The translations under genes were made by a program, and so were the position numbers. Below the pieces are notes generated by a model. That model ran no database searches and had not been told where the DNA came from. It saw nothing but the letters and a program-made list of their open reading frames with translations. Shown piece by piece: positions 1-9,131 of a stretch of DNA of 64,000 nt (position 1 is the stretch's first letter; each line of letters opens with the position of its first letter). Location: positions 62,001-126,000 of the forward strand of contig CP047919.1 in assembly GCA_010202465.1 (NCBI GenBank). The letters run 5' to 3'. This DNA comes from Candidatus Saccharibacteria bacterium oral taxon 488 (GTDB taxonomy: Bacteria > Patescibacteriota > Saccharimonadia > Saccharimonadales > Saccharimonadaceae).

Positions 1-1478
1 AGGCGATTGCCAAAGAGCTGCGTGGCCGCCAGGAGTTTAGCGAGGTCAGTGTGGCTGGGCCAGGCTTTATCAATGTGAAATTGAGCGATCAAGCGGTGCT
101 TGAGTCGTTGAAAGTGCGACCAGCCACCAATCGTTCAGGTCAAACGGTCGTTATTGAGACCAACTGCCCGAATCCGTTCAAAGCCATGCACATTGGTCAC
201 GCTTTGAATGCGATTTTGGCAGACACCATGGCGAACTTACTGGCGGTGGACGGCGCGGCGGTACACCGGGTCAGTTACCACGGTGATGTCGGTACGCATG
301 TCGGCAAGAGTATGTGGGCGATTCTTCGCGAAATTGACGGCGATGTCAGCAAATTAAACGCTATTCCGGCTGATAAGCGCAACGAGTTTATGAGCCGTAT
401 GTACGTTGAAGGGGCGCGGGCAGCCAAGGAATCACCAGAGGCACGGGTGAAAATTGATGAGCTGGCCAAGCAATCGTTTGTGTTGGACGATCCGCTGTAC
501 AAGCAGGTGTACGAGATTTGTAAGGCCTGGAGCTTTGATGAAATTGACGCCAATGTGGCGCGGCTGGGAAATGTGCCAATTGAGCGGCGTTATGTCGAGA
601 GCGAGACTGAAGTACCAGGCAAGGCCTTGATCAAAGAAAAAACCCCAGAGATCTTTACCAAGTCGGATGGCGCATATATCTTCAAGGGTAGCCAGTATGG
701 TGCGTTTGATAATGTGTTTATCGGTTCGCACGGCAACGGGCTGTATGGCGCACACGACATGGGGCTGATTCAGTTGAAACATCAGGATTATCCGAACTTA
801 GATTTGTCAGTTACCGTCAATGGCGAAGAGCAGGCGGCGTATTTCCGCGGGGTGATCGCTGCTAGTGAACTCGCAATCCTAGAGCTGAAAGGTAAATTAT
901 TTAATTATGCGACTGGACTAGTTAAACTAACGACTGGTAAAATGAGTTCGCGTACTGGCGAGGTGATTACCATTGATTGGTTGTTTAACGAGTTCAAAAA
1001 AGCCATCAAGCAAGCTGGCGGCGAGCCGACCGACGAAGTAGTGGCGGGCGCGTTGCGCTATCAATTCCTGAAGGTAAAAATCGGTAGCGACGTAGTGTTT
1101 GACATTAACGACGCGGTTAGTTTGACGGGTAACACTGGTAGCTACCTGCAATATGCACACGCTCGGGCGCGAGGAATTTTGGCAAAATCTGAGCAAGCAG
1201 TTGCATTTCCGACAGAATTGTTCGACGAAGATCGGCTGTTAGTCAGGAAAATGAGTGAATACGCCGAGGCGGTTAACCGCGCTACCGAAAGTTTGGAGCC
1301 GCATCATGTCTGCGCCTACCTGTTTGAGCTGGCGCAAGAATTCAACCGCTACTACGAGAAAAACCAAGTTGTCGGCAGCGATAAAGAAGCGCACCGCGTC
1401 GGTTTGGTGGCAGTGTACGCGGATATTTTGAAGGCGGGACTCACCATTCTTGGTATCGTTGCCCCTGATAAATTGTAA
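1..1478 (+). CDS. argS: Arginyl-tRNA synthetase, 5'-truncated by the window edge
   Basis: Class I aminoacyl-tRNA synthetase that charges tRNA-Arg in the cytoplasm. The reading frame is open from base 3, so the N-terminal Add-1 domain is mostly outside the window; a GTG at 51 is internal, not the start. Visible are the ATP-binding HIGH motif in NPFKAMHIGHALN (about base 165-205), a KMSS-type loop (GKMSSRTGEV, near base 940) and the alpha-helical anticodon-binding domain with the family's conserved C-terminal pattern FNRYYEKN. The gene ends with TAA at 1476-1478. The stop lies inside the promoter region of the next gene. Identification is secure from motifs. Confidence 0.96.
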   Translation, partial: AIAKELRGRQEFSEVSVAGPGFINVKLSDQAVLESLKVRPATNRSGQTVVIETNCPNPFKAMHIGHALNAILADTMANLLAVDGAAVHRVSYHGDVGTHVGKSMWAILREIDGDVSKLNAIPADKRNEFMSRMYVEGARAAKESPEARVKIDELAKQSFVLDDPLYKQVYEICKAWSFDEIDANVARLGNVPIERRYVESETEVPGKALIKEKTPEIFTKSDGAYIFKGSQYGAFDNVFIGSHGNGLYGAHDMGLIQLKHQDYPNLDLSVTVNGEEQAAYFRGVIAASELAILELKGKLFNYATGLVKLTTGKMSSRTGEVITIDWLFNEFKKAIKQAGGEPTDEVVAGALRYQFLKVKIGSDVVFDINDAVSLTGNTGSYLQYAHARARGILAKSEQAVAFPTELFDEDRLLVRKMSEYAEAVNRATESLEPHHVCAYLFELAQEFNRYYEKNQVVGSDKEAHRVGLVAVYADILKAGLTILGIVAPDKL

Positions 1479-1501
1479 AATATTAGTAAATATTGTATGA
1501 T
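1473..1501 (+). promoter_or_regulatory. Sigma-70 promoter overlapping the argS stop
   Basis: A -35 element TTGTAA (1473-1478) is separated by exactly 17 nt from a -10 element TATGAT (1496-1501). The ATG of the next gene at 1511 lies 9 nt beyond the -10, so the predicted transcript has almost no 5' leader. The -35 overlaps the argS stop codon. Confidence 0.65.
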
Positions 1502-1510
1502 ACAGCAGAG

Positions 1511-2581
1511 ATGGAAGAGCATCTTTCTGCTAATTTGATGACGCCTAAACGGCAATTAGTTAAGGCTGAGCCAGGACTACGACGTGAACTTTTATTAGAC
1601 TCGCAGCAGCTGAAGTTGATTCGTGTGGTGTATGAACAGTCTCCGCAGACGTATGATGCTGCAACGAAGGCGGCAGTTAATATAGCACAGGTGGTGCGAC
1701 AAACGGTGGATTTTGCTCCGACTTCGGCTGATTCACCGCTACTCAATGCAGTTGAAGTTGCCAATCGTGAGGCTACAAACTGTTTTGGCCATGTCATTAT
1801 TGCCTCAGAATGTCTGGAGCAGCTCGGCATTGAGCATTTTGTCAGTTATGCGAATCAGCACGCCATGGTGACACTATTTGATCGGAGCAGTGAGCGAGCT
1901 TTTTTGCTGGATGTAGCGACGGAGGAGTTGTGCTGTGATATGACTGGCGTAATTGGCAGCGGTGCGCCCAACCCGCTTGACCAGTTGGCGATGGGTGAGT
2001 TGCGGGCAGTGAATGCGTTTTTTTCAGAGGAACTCTTGAAACGACTACCGCCGTCGATTGATAGGCAAAAGTTTATGAGCTCAAGGCCATGGCTGTCATT
2101 TGATGCTATTGATGCGGCACAATCTCACGAATATAAGCCCCGAAATCGGATATTACAGTTCTTAACATTACCCTCAGTACCGGGGCGTATGTTGTTGATT
2201 CAGCAGTATAATGCTGCCCGACGAGCGGGGTCGGGCGACATTGAAGCAGCAAGTGAAGAGCTGTCAGAATTATCAGGGATATATCTTGATGTTGATTCGC
2301 GAAATGGCCTGAAAGAAGTTGATGAGTTGTGCCGTCGGCTAATATCGGCGGGAAAATATGACGAAGCAATTGATTTGGCGACTATGGTGGACGAGAGCTT
2401 GGTTCCAGACGACAAATCGAAAAATAAGCTATTTTTGCCAGATGTCATGCGAAAAATTGCCAAACAGAAGGGCGACAAGAGACTTGCCCAAGAAGCCATT
2501 GCACTATATGAGGCGAAACCGCCAAATAGCCTGCGCAACGGCAAGCTTGCTGCAGCCATAAAACTTTTAGATAATTTGTAA
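1511..2581 (+). CDS. Unknown protein with transglutaminase-like core and helical C-terminus
   Basis: 356 residues, family not recognised. An in-frame TTG at 1493 would put the start inside the -10 promoter element, so ATG 1511 is preferred. Residues about 85-135 have the spacing of a transglutaminase/SirB1-like cysteine fold: a Cys in ATNCFGH, a His in NQHAMVTL and an Asp in AFLLDV, in the Cys-His-Asp order of that superfamily. The C-terminal third is rich in helix-repeat sequence (SAGKYDEAIDLA, RLAQEAIALYEA) resembling TPR units. No signal peptide or membrane segment is seen. The catalytic assignment is inference from three short motifs. It is followed 46 nt later by mscL, which has its own promoter. 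Confidence 0.6.
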   Translation: MEEHLSANLMTPKRQLVKAEPGLRRELLLDSQQLKLIRVVYEQSPQTYDAATKAAVNIAQVVRQTVDFAPTSADSPLLNAVEVANREATNCFGHVIIASECLEQLGIEHFVSYANQHAMVTLFDRSSERAFLLDVATEELCCDMTGVIGSGAPNPLDQLAMGELRAVNAFFSEELLKRLPPSIDRQKFMSSRPWLSFDAIDAAQSHEYKPRNRILQFLTLPSVPGRMLLIQQYNAARRAGSGDIEAASEELSELSGIYLDVDSRNGLKEVDELCRRLISAGKYDEAIDLATMVDESLVPDDKSKNKLFLPDVMRKIAKQKGDKRLAQEAIALYEAKPPNSLRNGKLAAAIKLLDNL

Positions 2582-2591
2582 AGTTTTATGC

Positions 2592-2597
2592 TACAAT
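2592..2597 (+). promoter_or_regulatory. Extended -10 promoter of mscL
   Basis: TGC followed by TACAAT (2592-2597) forms an extended -10. The start codon is 30 nt downstream and preceded by AAAGGAG, so mscL is a leadered, Shine-Dalgarno gene, unlike many neighbours. Confidence 0.5.
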
Positions 2598-2627
2598 CAA
2601 GGTACTACTTAACATAAAGGAGTTTTT

Positions 2628-3062
2628 ATGGCAGAGAAAAAAGTAGCCAAGAAGGCGACTACTAAACAGACGACTACTAAGAAATCAATTGTGAAAAAAC
2701 CAAGCGTGGCGGCACTGAAAGAAAAGGCAGCAGCAGTCAAAGGTCATGGCGGTGGTTTCATGACGTTTATTCGCGAGCAGGGTGTGGTTGGCCTGGCTGT
2801 CGGTCTGGCAATCGGTACAGCGGCTGGCGATACCGTCAAGAAATTAGTGACGGCGTTCATCGACCCGCTGGTGCAGTTGATTGTCGGCTCGCAGGAAGGT
2901 CTGCAGGCGGCATCATTCTCTGTTGAAATTGCCGGTCGTAAGGGTGAGTTTCTGTACGGCGCGTTTGTTAGCTCGCTCATCACTTTGTTGGCGGTGGCCT
3001 TTGTGGTGTATGCGATTATTCACTTCTTGAAGCTGGATAAATTAGACAAGAAAAAAGACTAA
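2628..3062 (+). CDS. mscL: Large-conductance mechanosensitive channel MscL
   Basis: Inner-membrane channel that opens under turgor and protects against osmotic downshock. 144 residues, of which about the first 40 are a Lys/Ala/Thr-rich, probably cytosolic tail not found in most MscL proteins. The core starts at GFMTFIREQGVVGLAVG, the conserved N-terminal helix and first transmembrane segment with its Gly/Ala-rich pore-lining face. A second transmembrane helix lies at about 108-130 (SSLITLLAVAFVVYAIIHF), followed by a basic/acidic C-terminal end. A strong AAAGGAG lies 5 nt upstream of the ATG. A rho-independent terminator follows directly, so the gene is monocistronic. Confidence 0.9.
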   Translation: MAEKKVAKKATTKQTTTKKSIVKKPSVAALKEKAAAVKGHGGGFMTFIREQGVVGLAVGLAIGTAAGDTVKKLVTAFIDPLVQLIVGSQEGLQAASFSVEIAGRKGEFLYGAFVSSLITLLAVAFVVYAIIHFLKLDKLDKKKD

Positions 3063-3079
3063 TTGGGCCTTAAAAACAG

Positions 3080-3108
3080 ATCCGCCGGATAAATGACGGC
3101 GGATTTTT
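3080..3108 (+). terminator. Rho-independent terminator after mscL
   Basis: Perfect 8-bp stem ATCCGCCG (3080-3087) / CGGCGGAT (3097-3104) with a 9-nt loop, followed by a T run to 3108. The A run at 3072-3076 on the other side could let it also act for the convergent pyrH transcript. Confidence 0.85.
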
Positions 3109-3174
3109 ATATGAAACGGTTTATGCTAGAACAAGGCGTACCGCTCCTAGCGCGAGAGTATGGTGCTTAGTGGG

Positions 3175-3879
3175 CTAGGAAATTAGTGTGCCGACCGTCT
3201 CGCCGCGAGCGGCCCGGGCGATGTTGCCGTCGGTGAGCAGGTCGCAGATGATGACCGGTTTGTTCTCCTCGGCGGCCAGTCCAATGGCGGCCTTGTCCAT
3301 AACAGTGATGTCAGGATTGGTGAGGATTTGGTCGTAGTTAAGATGGTCAAATTTAACGGCGTCAGGGAATTTAGCTGGGTCTTTGTCGTATACACCGTCG
3401 ACTTTCGTCGTTTTGATCACAACGTCGCACTGCATCTCGAGGGCGAGGTTGAGAGCGGCGGTGTCGGTAGTCAGGAAGGGCCGGCCAGTGCCGCAGGCAA
3501 CGATGACGATGCGGCCCTTCTTGATATGACTAAGGGCGCGGCGGAAGGTGTATTGGTCGATGAATTGATTAATCTCGACGGTGGACAGGGCGCGGGTCGG
3601 TAGGTCAGCGTCGTTGAATACATCGGCTAGAGCGATGGCGTTCATTAGAGTAGAGAGCATGCCGATATTGTGGGCTGAGACAGGCTGGATGCCATGCCCC
3701 ATGATTTGGTTGCCGCGGACGTAATTGCCGCCGCCGACCATGATGACGACTTCGGCGCCGCTGCTCAAGGCCGGTTTGATTTGTTCGGCGATCCAACGAG
3801 CCCGCTTAGGATCGAAGCCGCTGGCGAACTCGCCCTGGAGCTGCTCGCCGGATAATTTGAGAAGGATACGTTTTGCCAT
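3175..3879 (-). CDS. pyrH: UMP kinase
   Basis: Amino-acid-kinase-fold enzyme that phosphorylates UMP to UDP in pyrimidine nucleotide supply. 234 residues, close to the usual 235-245. It begins MAKRILLKLSGEQLQG, the family's N-terminal phosphate-binding strand-loop, and carries VVIMVGGGNYVRG, the Gly-rich loop, and KTTKVDGVYDKDPAKF typical of PyrH. An upstream in-frame extension exists, but the start at 3877-3879 is preferred: an extended -10 (TGC-TACACT, complement of 3886-3891) ends 6 nt before this ATG, predicting a leaderless mRNA. It is divergent from orn and convergent with mscL. Confidence 0.95.
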   Translation of the reverse strand: MAKRILLKLSGEQLQGEFASGFDPKRARWIAEQIKPALSSGAEVVIMVGGGNYVRGNQIMGHGIQPVSAHNIGMLSTLMNAIALADVFNDADLPTRALSTVEINQFIDQYTFRRALSHIKKGRIVIVACGTGRPFLTTDTAALNLALEMQCDVVIKTTKVDGVYDKDPAKFPDAVKFDHLNYDQILTNPDITVMDKAAIGLAAEENKPVIICDLLTDGNIARAARGETVGTLIS

Positions 3880-3922
3880 AACTTTAGTGTAGCATGCTGC
3901 AAGGAAGTGGTAAAATAGAAAC

Positions 3923-4477
3923 ATGAAAGCGAAATTCAAGCCACAACGAATTTTATGGCTGGATATGGAAATGACCGGGCTAGATCCGGTGGAGGATTTT
4001 CCGATTGAGGTGGCGATGATTGTGACCGACTGGGGGTTTACGGAAATTGCTCATTTTGAGGGTGCAGCGCACTGGTGTAGCAAGAAAATGCAAGCACGAT
4101 TTGATAAGAATAAATCATTTTGGTATGGCGATGGTGCGGCTGCGCGTGAGCAGTTGATGGCGCAAAACAAAGCCACCAAGACAACCAAGGCGCAGCTCGA
4201 GCGCGATATCTTGGCATTTCTGGATGAGTATTTTGATGATGCACCAATTTTATTGGCGGGCAATTCAATTCATCAAGACCGGCGCTTTATCGACCATTGG
4301 TTCAAGAAATTTTCGAAACGCCTCCACTACCGGATGCTAGATGTCAGTGCCTGGAAAGTGGTGTTTGAGGGCAAATACGGCAAAAAGTTCGCTAAGCCAG
4401 AGGATCATCGAGCGCTGGAGGACATCCGCGGTAGTATTCAAGAATTACAATATTATTTGAAGAAGGTGAAAAGCTAG
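3923..4477 (+). CDS. orn: Oligoribonuclease
   Basis: DEDDh-family 3'-5' exoribonuclease that degrades 2-5 nt RNA (nanoRNA) left by other nucleases. 184 residues, the normal length. Exo I motif is WLDMEMTGLD, Exo II is AGNSIHQDRRF, and Exo III contains the catalytic His/Asp pair in DHRALEDIRGS. An extended -10 (TGG-TAAAAT, 3911-3916) ends exactly 6 nt before the ATG with no Shine-Dalgarno, so a leaderless transcript is expected. It complements pnp and RNase J elsewhere in the window in RNA turnover. Confidence 0.95.
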   Translation: MKAKFKPQRILWLDMEMTGLDPVEDFPIEVAMIVTDWGFTEIAHFEGAAHWCSKKMQARFDKNKSFWYGDGAAAREQLMAQNKATKTTKAQLERDILAFLDEYFDDAPILLAGNSIHQDRRFIDHWFKKFSKRLHYRMLDVSAWKVVFEGKYGKKFAKPEDHRALEDIRGSIQELQYYLKKVKS

Positions 4478-4513
4478 GTTTACCAGTCGGCATATTCACG
4501 GCTGCTGAGTTAT

Positions 4514-4540
4514 TTGACAAGAGTGTACTTATCTGATAAT
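4514..4540 (+). promoter_or_regulatory. Promoter of the TPR-like gene
   Basis: TTGACA (4514-4519) and GATAAT (4535-4540) with a short 15-nt spacer. AAGGAG follows before the ATG at 4564, so this gene is expected to have a conventional leader of about 16 nt. Confidence 0.5.
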
Positions 4541-4563
4541 CTCCTGAGAAAAGGAGTTGGAAA

Positions 4564-5277
4564 ATGCATGCAGTAAGTTCTGAGTTACAGCAATATATGA
4601 CCGGGCTAACGAATGAGATTTCGCGCGGTCATTTTGATGAGGCTGTGCGGCTTGGCGAGAAAGCGCTGATAATGGAGGAGCTGCATGGTGAGGGTAACGA
4701 GTCACTACTAGGGGAGGTGTACCGCAATATGGCCGCCGTAAGTGATCGTTTGGGCCGAACTGACGCGGCGCTTAACTATATCGATCAGGCATATGACATC
4801 CATGATATAGCAACTAACAATGACCCCGGGATTGAGACGCTACGCGAGCGGTCAGCCACGGCATCGTATGTTGGTGTGTTTGCTTTAAAGGCGTATCTGT
4901 TAGCGGAGGGTCGGGATGAAGCGTTGGCGGACAAGGCGCGGCTCATGACGCGGCAGGCCGAGCAGGACATGGCAAAAGTAAACCAGCTTTCTAAAGAAGA
5001 GGACGCTGACCAGTACGAGATAAATATGGCATCCCGCTGGGGTATGGTTGAAAGTCTAGTGGGTGACAAGCAGCGAGGCTTGGCGCTGGCGGGCCGGGCA
5101 ATTCGATTGGCTCGGCAATCAGAGCGGGATCAACAAAAGGGCTTGACTGGGCGAGATGTTCTCAGGGCGCGAACACGAGCGGCGCTTCGTGGTATGGCGG
5201 CCGTGGCGGTAAATGCTGCGAGCCGATTTGGCGCGACGCGGGGCATGGCTGAGAAAATTGCTCTCAAGACATTGTGA
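4564..5277 (+). CDS. Unknown TPR-like soluble protein
   Basis: 237 residues, family not recognised. The N-terminal half shows tetratricopeptide-type helix pairs (GHFDEAVRLGEKALIM, EVYRNMAAVSDRLGRTDAA, LNYIDQAYDI), so it is probably a protein-interaction scaffold. No signal peptide or membrane helix is evident, although the C-terminal 30 residues are Ala/Arg-rich. AAGGAG precedes the ATG. The next gene starts 15 nt after the stop but has its own -10. Confidence 0.6.
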   Translation: MHAVSSELQQYMTGLTNEISRGHFDEAVRLGEKALIMEELHGEGNESLLGEVYRNMAAVSDRLGRTDAALNYIDQAYDIHDIATNNDPGIETLRERSATASYVGVFALKAYLLAEGRDEALADKARLMTRQAEQDMAKVNQLSKEEDADQYEINMASRWGMVESLVGDKQRGLALAGRAIRLARQSERDQQKGLTGRDVLRARTRAALRGMAAVAVNAASRFGATRGMAEKIALKTL

Positions 5278-5292
5278 TTGTATACTGAGAGC

Positions 5293-5628
5293 ATGACCCA
5301 TAAACAATTTGAAGAGTTTATCCTGAGTTTGCCCGGTGTGTGGCTGGATTATCCGTTTGGCGAGGATGTTGCGGTGTATAAGTTTGGTAAGAATAATGAC
5401 GGCGCAGGGAAGATGGTAGCCCTGGTGGCTGAGGGCTCGAAGCCGCTCAGGGTTAGTCTGAAGTGCGACCCACTACTGGCTGAGAATCTCCGCGAGAAGT
5501 ACGAGACGGTGCTGCCGGGGTATCATCTGAATAAGAAGCATTGGAATACCATCATTTGCTCGGGGCAATTGAGTGATGAAGAAATTTTTGATTTGGTGCG
5601 GCTAAGTTATCAGCTGGTGGCGGAGTGA
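5293..5628 (+). CDS. MmcQ/YjbR-family protein
   Basis: 111 residues matching the YjbR/MmcQ fold (double-wing, CyaY-like; proposed DNA binding): it begins MTHKQFEEFILSLPGV, then DYPFGEDVAVYKFG, KMVALV, SLKCDPLLAENLREKY and PGYHLNKKHWNTI, all characteristic of the family. A TTG at 5278 would extend it, but that overlaps TATACT (5281-5286), which lies exactly 6 nt before ATG 5293. The downstream start and a leaderless transcript are therefore preferred. The cellular role of this family is poorly defined. Confidence 0.8.
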   Translation: MTHKQFEEFILSLPGVWLDYPFGEDVAVYKFGKNNDGAGKMVALVAEGSKPLRVSLKCDPLLAENLREKYETVLPGYHLNKKHWNTIICSGQLSDEEIFDLVRLSYQLVAE

Positions 5629-5699
5629 GTAAAACAGCATAAACTGAGTGCCGGGAGAAATAGTGCTGCTCCGACCGACTTGTGCCGCATCGTGCGTGG

Positions 5700-6320
5700 T
5701 TATGACTTGTCCGAATCACCGGTGATCGCCATGAGCTGCTTGCGTACGTTGGTGAGGTCGGAAATGGTTTTCTCAAGAAAGTCAATTGTGCTTTTGCTGC
5801 GCGAACCCTCTTTGATACGATTCATCATCAAGAGCGTATCAGCCAGTTCGGTATTCATGGTGTAGGCATAGGTGTTGTCGAGGTCGGCATTGAGATAGGC
5901 CTCCTCAAATTTTTCCTCGAGTTTTGTCGGTGGGTCGAGCGCGGTGATGTTTTTGAGGTCTTTTTTGACGTCGATGTTCTGGGCGGCGGCCGGCGTCTCG
6001 ATGGACTTATTGGCAGTGGTGAGTACGGCTGTGAGCGAGCTATTAGCGTCTTGGAGCTGGCTGGATTTGAGGCGGGAAGTAAATTTCTCGGAGACGGTTT
6101 GGAGTTTTTGTAGACGAGCAATGAGGTTATTTAATGAAGGGCCGCGGGAGGCGTTTTGGGTGGCGTTGATGATAAAGGCCAGGCCGAGTAGTCCAATGAT
6201 GCCGAGAACGAGCAAGATAATTTTTGACTTTTTATCAAAGCCCTGCGGCGCTGGTGGTGCAGAAATCTGATTGAGATAATCAATACCGGTTGGCACGTCA
6301 TAGTCATCGTGTGGCTGCAT
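5700..6320 (-). CDS. Unknown membrane-anchored protein
   Basis: 206 residues. A short Pro-containing cytosolic N-terminus precedes one transmembrane helix at about 33-53 (IILLVLGIIGLLGLAFII), then a mostly helical, Gln/Lys/Asp-rich extracytoplasmic domain. It begins MQPHDDYDVPTG; a further upstream in-frame ATG exists but would start within the dnaG promoter region. It diverges from dnaG. The family is not recognised. Confidence 0.6.
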   Translation of the reverse strand: MQPHDDYDVPTGIDYLNQISAPPAPQGFDKKSKIILLVLGIIGLLGLAFIINATQNASRGPSLNNLIARLQKLQTVSEKFTSRLKSSQLQDANSSLTAVLTTANKSIETPAAAQNIDVKKDLKNITALDPPTKLEEKFEEAYLNADLDNTYAYTMNTELADTLLMMNRIKEGSRSKSTIDFLEKTISDLTNVRKQLMAITGDSDKS

Positions 6321-6374
6321 ATACCCATTAAAGCATAAACAACAACAGAGGTAAAGAGTGATATAATAAAAACC

Positions 6375-8108
6375 ATGCAAGATGCCAAGGAAGAAGTGCG
6401 GGCGCGGCTAAATATCGAGGACGTGATCGGCGAATATGTTCAGCTGAAGCGGGCGGGTCGTAATTTGAAGGGACTGAGTCCATTCACTGATGAGCGGACG
6501 CCGAGTTTTATGGTCAGTCCAGAAAAGCAGATTTGGCATGATTTTTCTTCGGGCAAGGGAGGCGATATTTTTACGTTCGTGATGCTGGTGGAGGGGATGG
6601 ATTTCCGGCAGGCGTTGGAACATTTGGCGCGCAAGGCAGGCGTGGATTTGAGTTTGTTTTCTGGTGGTGATGGGCGCACGGCCAAGCGGCGGGCGCGGGC
6701 AGGGGAGGCGCTGAAATTGGCCGCGAATTTCTATCAGCAAAATTTGGTGAAAAATTCGGCAGCACGAGAATACGCGGTGAAAAAACGGCGGCTGAATCGG
6801 CAGACGATCGGCGATTTTATCATCGGTTATGCGCCAGATCAGGGCGATGCGCTGACGAAAGCGCTGGAGAAGCGGGGATTTTCGCGCCGGGAACTGGCTG
6901 ATGCGGGGCTGGTTAATCGGTTTGGCGGCGACTTGTTTCGGGGGCGGATGATGGTGGCCTTGAGCGATAGCAGTGGCGAGGTGGTCGGCTTTACAGGGCG
7001 AATTATTCGTGATGACCCCAGGGCGCCAAAGTATCTGAACACGCCGCAGACACTGCTATTTGATAAATCGCGCCACATTTTTGGGCTGTATCAGGCGAAA
7101 GAGGCGATTCGTAAAAGTGACGCGGCGGTGATCGTCGAGGGGAATTTGGACGTAGTTAGCAGCCACCAAGCTGGCGTCAAAAACGTGGTGGCGACGGCAG
7201 GTACGGCGATGACCCTACAGCATCTGAAGGCGCTGAGCCGGCTGGCGGGGCGGATTCGTGTGGCGTTTGATGGCGACCAGGCGGGCGTGAGCGCAACAGA
7301 GCGGGCGATCAATTTGGCGCAAGAAATTGGTGTGGAATTAGAGGTGGTGAGCTTGCCGGATGGTGTGAAAGATCCAGACGAATTGATCCAAAAGGATGCG
7401 GCATTATGGCAGCTGGCGGTTGAGCGGGCGCAGCCGGCGGTGGATTGGGTAATTGCTCGGCATGCCGGGATGGAAGATTTGGCGACGGCCGAAGGCAAGC
7501 GGCGATTTTCAACAACCGCGCTGAGAATTGTGCGCGGCTTAAAAGATCCAGTGGAGCAAGAGCATTATTTGGCGGTGATTTCTAAAGAAACTGGCGCTAG
7601 TCTCGCGGCCTTGCGGGCAAAGCTTGGCGCTGAGAGATCAACGCCGCCCGCTCAGCTCAAAAAACCAAAGATTGAAAAGGCGACTCCAAGTAAACCTCGT
7701 GACGAATTAGCGGACATCATCGTCGGTCTAGCGCTTAGTCAGCCGTCGACGCGGCGCTGGGTTGGGGCGCTCGAGGCGGCAAGCTTGGACGAGCCAGCTC
7801 GAGCAGTGGTGACGTCGCTGCAGGCTGAGCCGCTACTTGACGTAGAAAAATTACCCTGTCCCTTGCAAAAATTTGAGCAGTATGTGAAAATAGTACAGTT
7901 AAAAAGTGAACGCCGCTACATGGACTGGGAGCCGGAGGCTCTGGACAGTGAAATGGCGCGTTTGGTAAAGCAATTGATACGTAAACACCGCGACACAAAA
8001 AAACAACAATTATTAGACAATTTGCGTGAGGCTGAGGAGCTCAGCGATGAGGCGCGGGCGCGCACCTTGCGGCAGCAGCTGAACGCACTGATTAAGGAGA
8101 ATGCGTGA
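6375..8108 (+). CDS. dnaG: DNA primase with degenerate zinc-binding domain
   Basis: 577-residue bacterial primase that makes RNA primers for replication. The N-terminal domain aligns with the DnaG zinc ribbon by its flanks ([39 protein letters not shown]), yet the four expected zinc ligands are replaced: Ser35, Thr38, Asp56 and Ser59 stand where Cys, His, Cys and Cys are normally found. The TOPRIM core is intact ([10 protein letters not shown], and VAFDGDQAG with the DxD). The C-terminal helicase-interaction region is divergent. TATAAT (6362-6367) is 7 nt before the ATG, so the message is predicted leaderless. The stop overlaps the GTG of rpoD, forming the classic macromolecular-synthesis pair. 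Confidence 0.95.
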   Translation: MQDAKEEVRARLNIEDVIGEYVQLKRAGRNLKGLSPFTDERTPSFMVSPEKQIWHDFSSGKGGDIFTFVMLVEGMDFRQALEHLARKAGVDLSLFSGGDGRTAKRRARAGEALKLAANFYQQNLVKNSAAREYAVKKRRLNRQTIGDFIIGYAPDQGDALTKALEKRGFSRRELADAGLVNRFGGDLFRGRMMVALSDSSGEVVGFTGRIIRDDPRAPKYLNTPQTLLFDKSRHIFGLYQAKEAIRKSDAAVIVEGNLDVVSSHQAGVKNVVATAGTAMTLQHLKALSRLAGRIRVAFDGDQAGVSATERAINLAQEIGVELEVVSLPDGVKDPDELIQKDAALWQLAVERAQPAVDWVIARHAGMEDLATAEGKRRFSTTALRIVRGLKDPVEQEHYLAVISKETGASLAALRAKLGAERSTPPAQLKKPKIEKATPSKPRDELADIIVGLALSQPSTRRWVGALEAASLDEPARAVVTSLQAEPLLDVEKLPCPLQKFEQYVKIVQLKSERRYMDWEPEALDSEMARLVKQLIRKHRDTKKQQLLDNLREAEELSDEARARTLRQQLNALIKENA

Positions 8109-9070
8109 ACAACGACCAGCAATACACCCCGACCAATGACGATCCACTCGAGCCAGATTTGACGGCGGTACATGATGACGAGGAGATAGAAGATCTCGAG
8201 GCGTTGAACGCTGGCCAGTATCTGGATGATATTTCGGACGATTCGGTGCGGTTGTATTTGCGTGAGATCGGTAAGATACCGCTGTTAAGTTCGGATGAGG
8301 AAATGGAGCTGGCGCGGCGAATCATCGAGGGCGATAAGAAGGCTAAGGACAAGATGGCTGAGGCGAACATGCGTTTGGTGGTGTCGATTGCCAAGCGGTA
8401 TTCGGGCCGTGGGTTGGATTTTCTGGACTTGATCCAGGAGGGCAATACTGGCTTGCTGCGCGCCGTGGAGAAGTTTGATCCGGACAAGGGCTTTAAGTTT
8501 TCGACCTACGCGACGTGGTGGATTCGCCAGGCGATTACCCGGGCGATCGCTGATCAGGCGCGGACGATTCGCATTCCCGTGCACATGATCGAGACGATTA
8601 ACAAGCTGGTGCGGACGCAGCGACGGCTTACCCAGGAGCTGAACCGCGAGCCGACGATGGAAGAATTGTCCAAGGAAATGGACATGGAGCCAGAAAAGAT
8701 TGAATATATCAATAAAATTCGGCAAGAGACGTCGAGTTTGGATGCTGGCATTGGGCGTGATGGTGATGAGGAAGATTCAGTGTTGGGTGATTTCATCGAG
8801 GATGAAGATACGATTTCGCCAGAAGAATCAGCGACCAATCAGCTGCTGAAGGAAAAGGTGGCTGAGGTGCTGTCGAGTCTGTCTGATCGCGAGCAAAAGA
8901 TTGTGCGCATGCGGTTTGGGCTGGACAATGGCGGCAAAAGCCATACGCTCGAGGAAGTCGGCCAGCAATTTGCTGTGACGCGCGAACGAATTCGCCAGAT
9001 TGAAGCGAAGGCTTTGGCGAAGCTACGGAAGCACAAAGACGCTAAAAAGTTATATGAGTATTTGAGCTAG
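8105..9070 (+). CDS. rpoD: Primary sigma factor RpoD
   Basis: Housekeeping sigma-70 factor of RNA polymerase, 321 residues. It has an acidic N-terminal stretch but no long region 1.1. Region 1.2 is [20 protein letters not shown], region 2 is [20 protein letters not shown] followed by [16 protein letters not shown] (the -10-recognising and melting helices), region 3 is [10 protein letters not shown], and region 4 ends in the helix-turn-helix [13 protein letters not shown] that reads the -35. The GTG start overlaps the dnaG TGA and is preceded by AAGGAG (8094-8099), so the two genes are translationally coupled. A strong terminator follows. Confidence 0.97.
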   Translation: MNNDQQYTPTNDDPLEPDLTAVHDDEEIEDLEALNAGQYLDDISDDSVRLYLREIGKIPLLSSDEEMELARRIIEGDKKAKDKMAEANMRLVVSIAKRYSGRGLDFLDLIQEGNTGLLRAVEKFDPDKGFKFSTYATWWIRQAITRAIADQARTIRIPVHMIETINKLVRTQRRLTQELNREPTMEELSKEMDMEPEKIEYINKIRQETSSLDAGIGRDGDEEDSVLGDFIEDEDTISPEESATNQLLKEKVAEVLSSLSDREQKIVRMRFGLDNGGKSHTLEEVGQQFAVTRERIRQIEAKALAKLRKHKDAKKLYEYLS

Positions 9071-9086
9071 ATTGACGGGCGATAAT

Positions 9087-9118
9087 AAAAAGGCCAGGCG
9101 GATATGTCTGGCCTTTTT
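9087..9118. terminator. Bidirectional terminator after rpoD
   Basis: Stem GGCCAG (9092-9097) / CTGGCC (9108-9113) flanked by an A5 run on the left and a T5 run on the right, so it can stop both rpoD and the convergent kinase-like gene at 9132. Confidence 0.9.
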
Positions 9119-9131
9119 GATGCGTTGTGAC

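Noticed and set aside
3111-3170. 19-codon open frame starting ATGAAACGG after the mscL terminator
   Set aside because: Too short to support, no ribosome-binding site, and the start codon is immediately next to the terminator T run.
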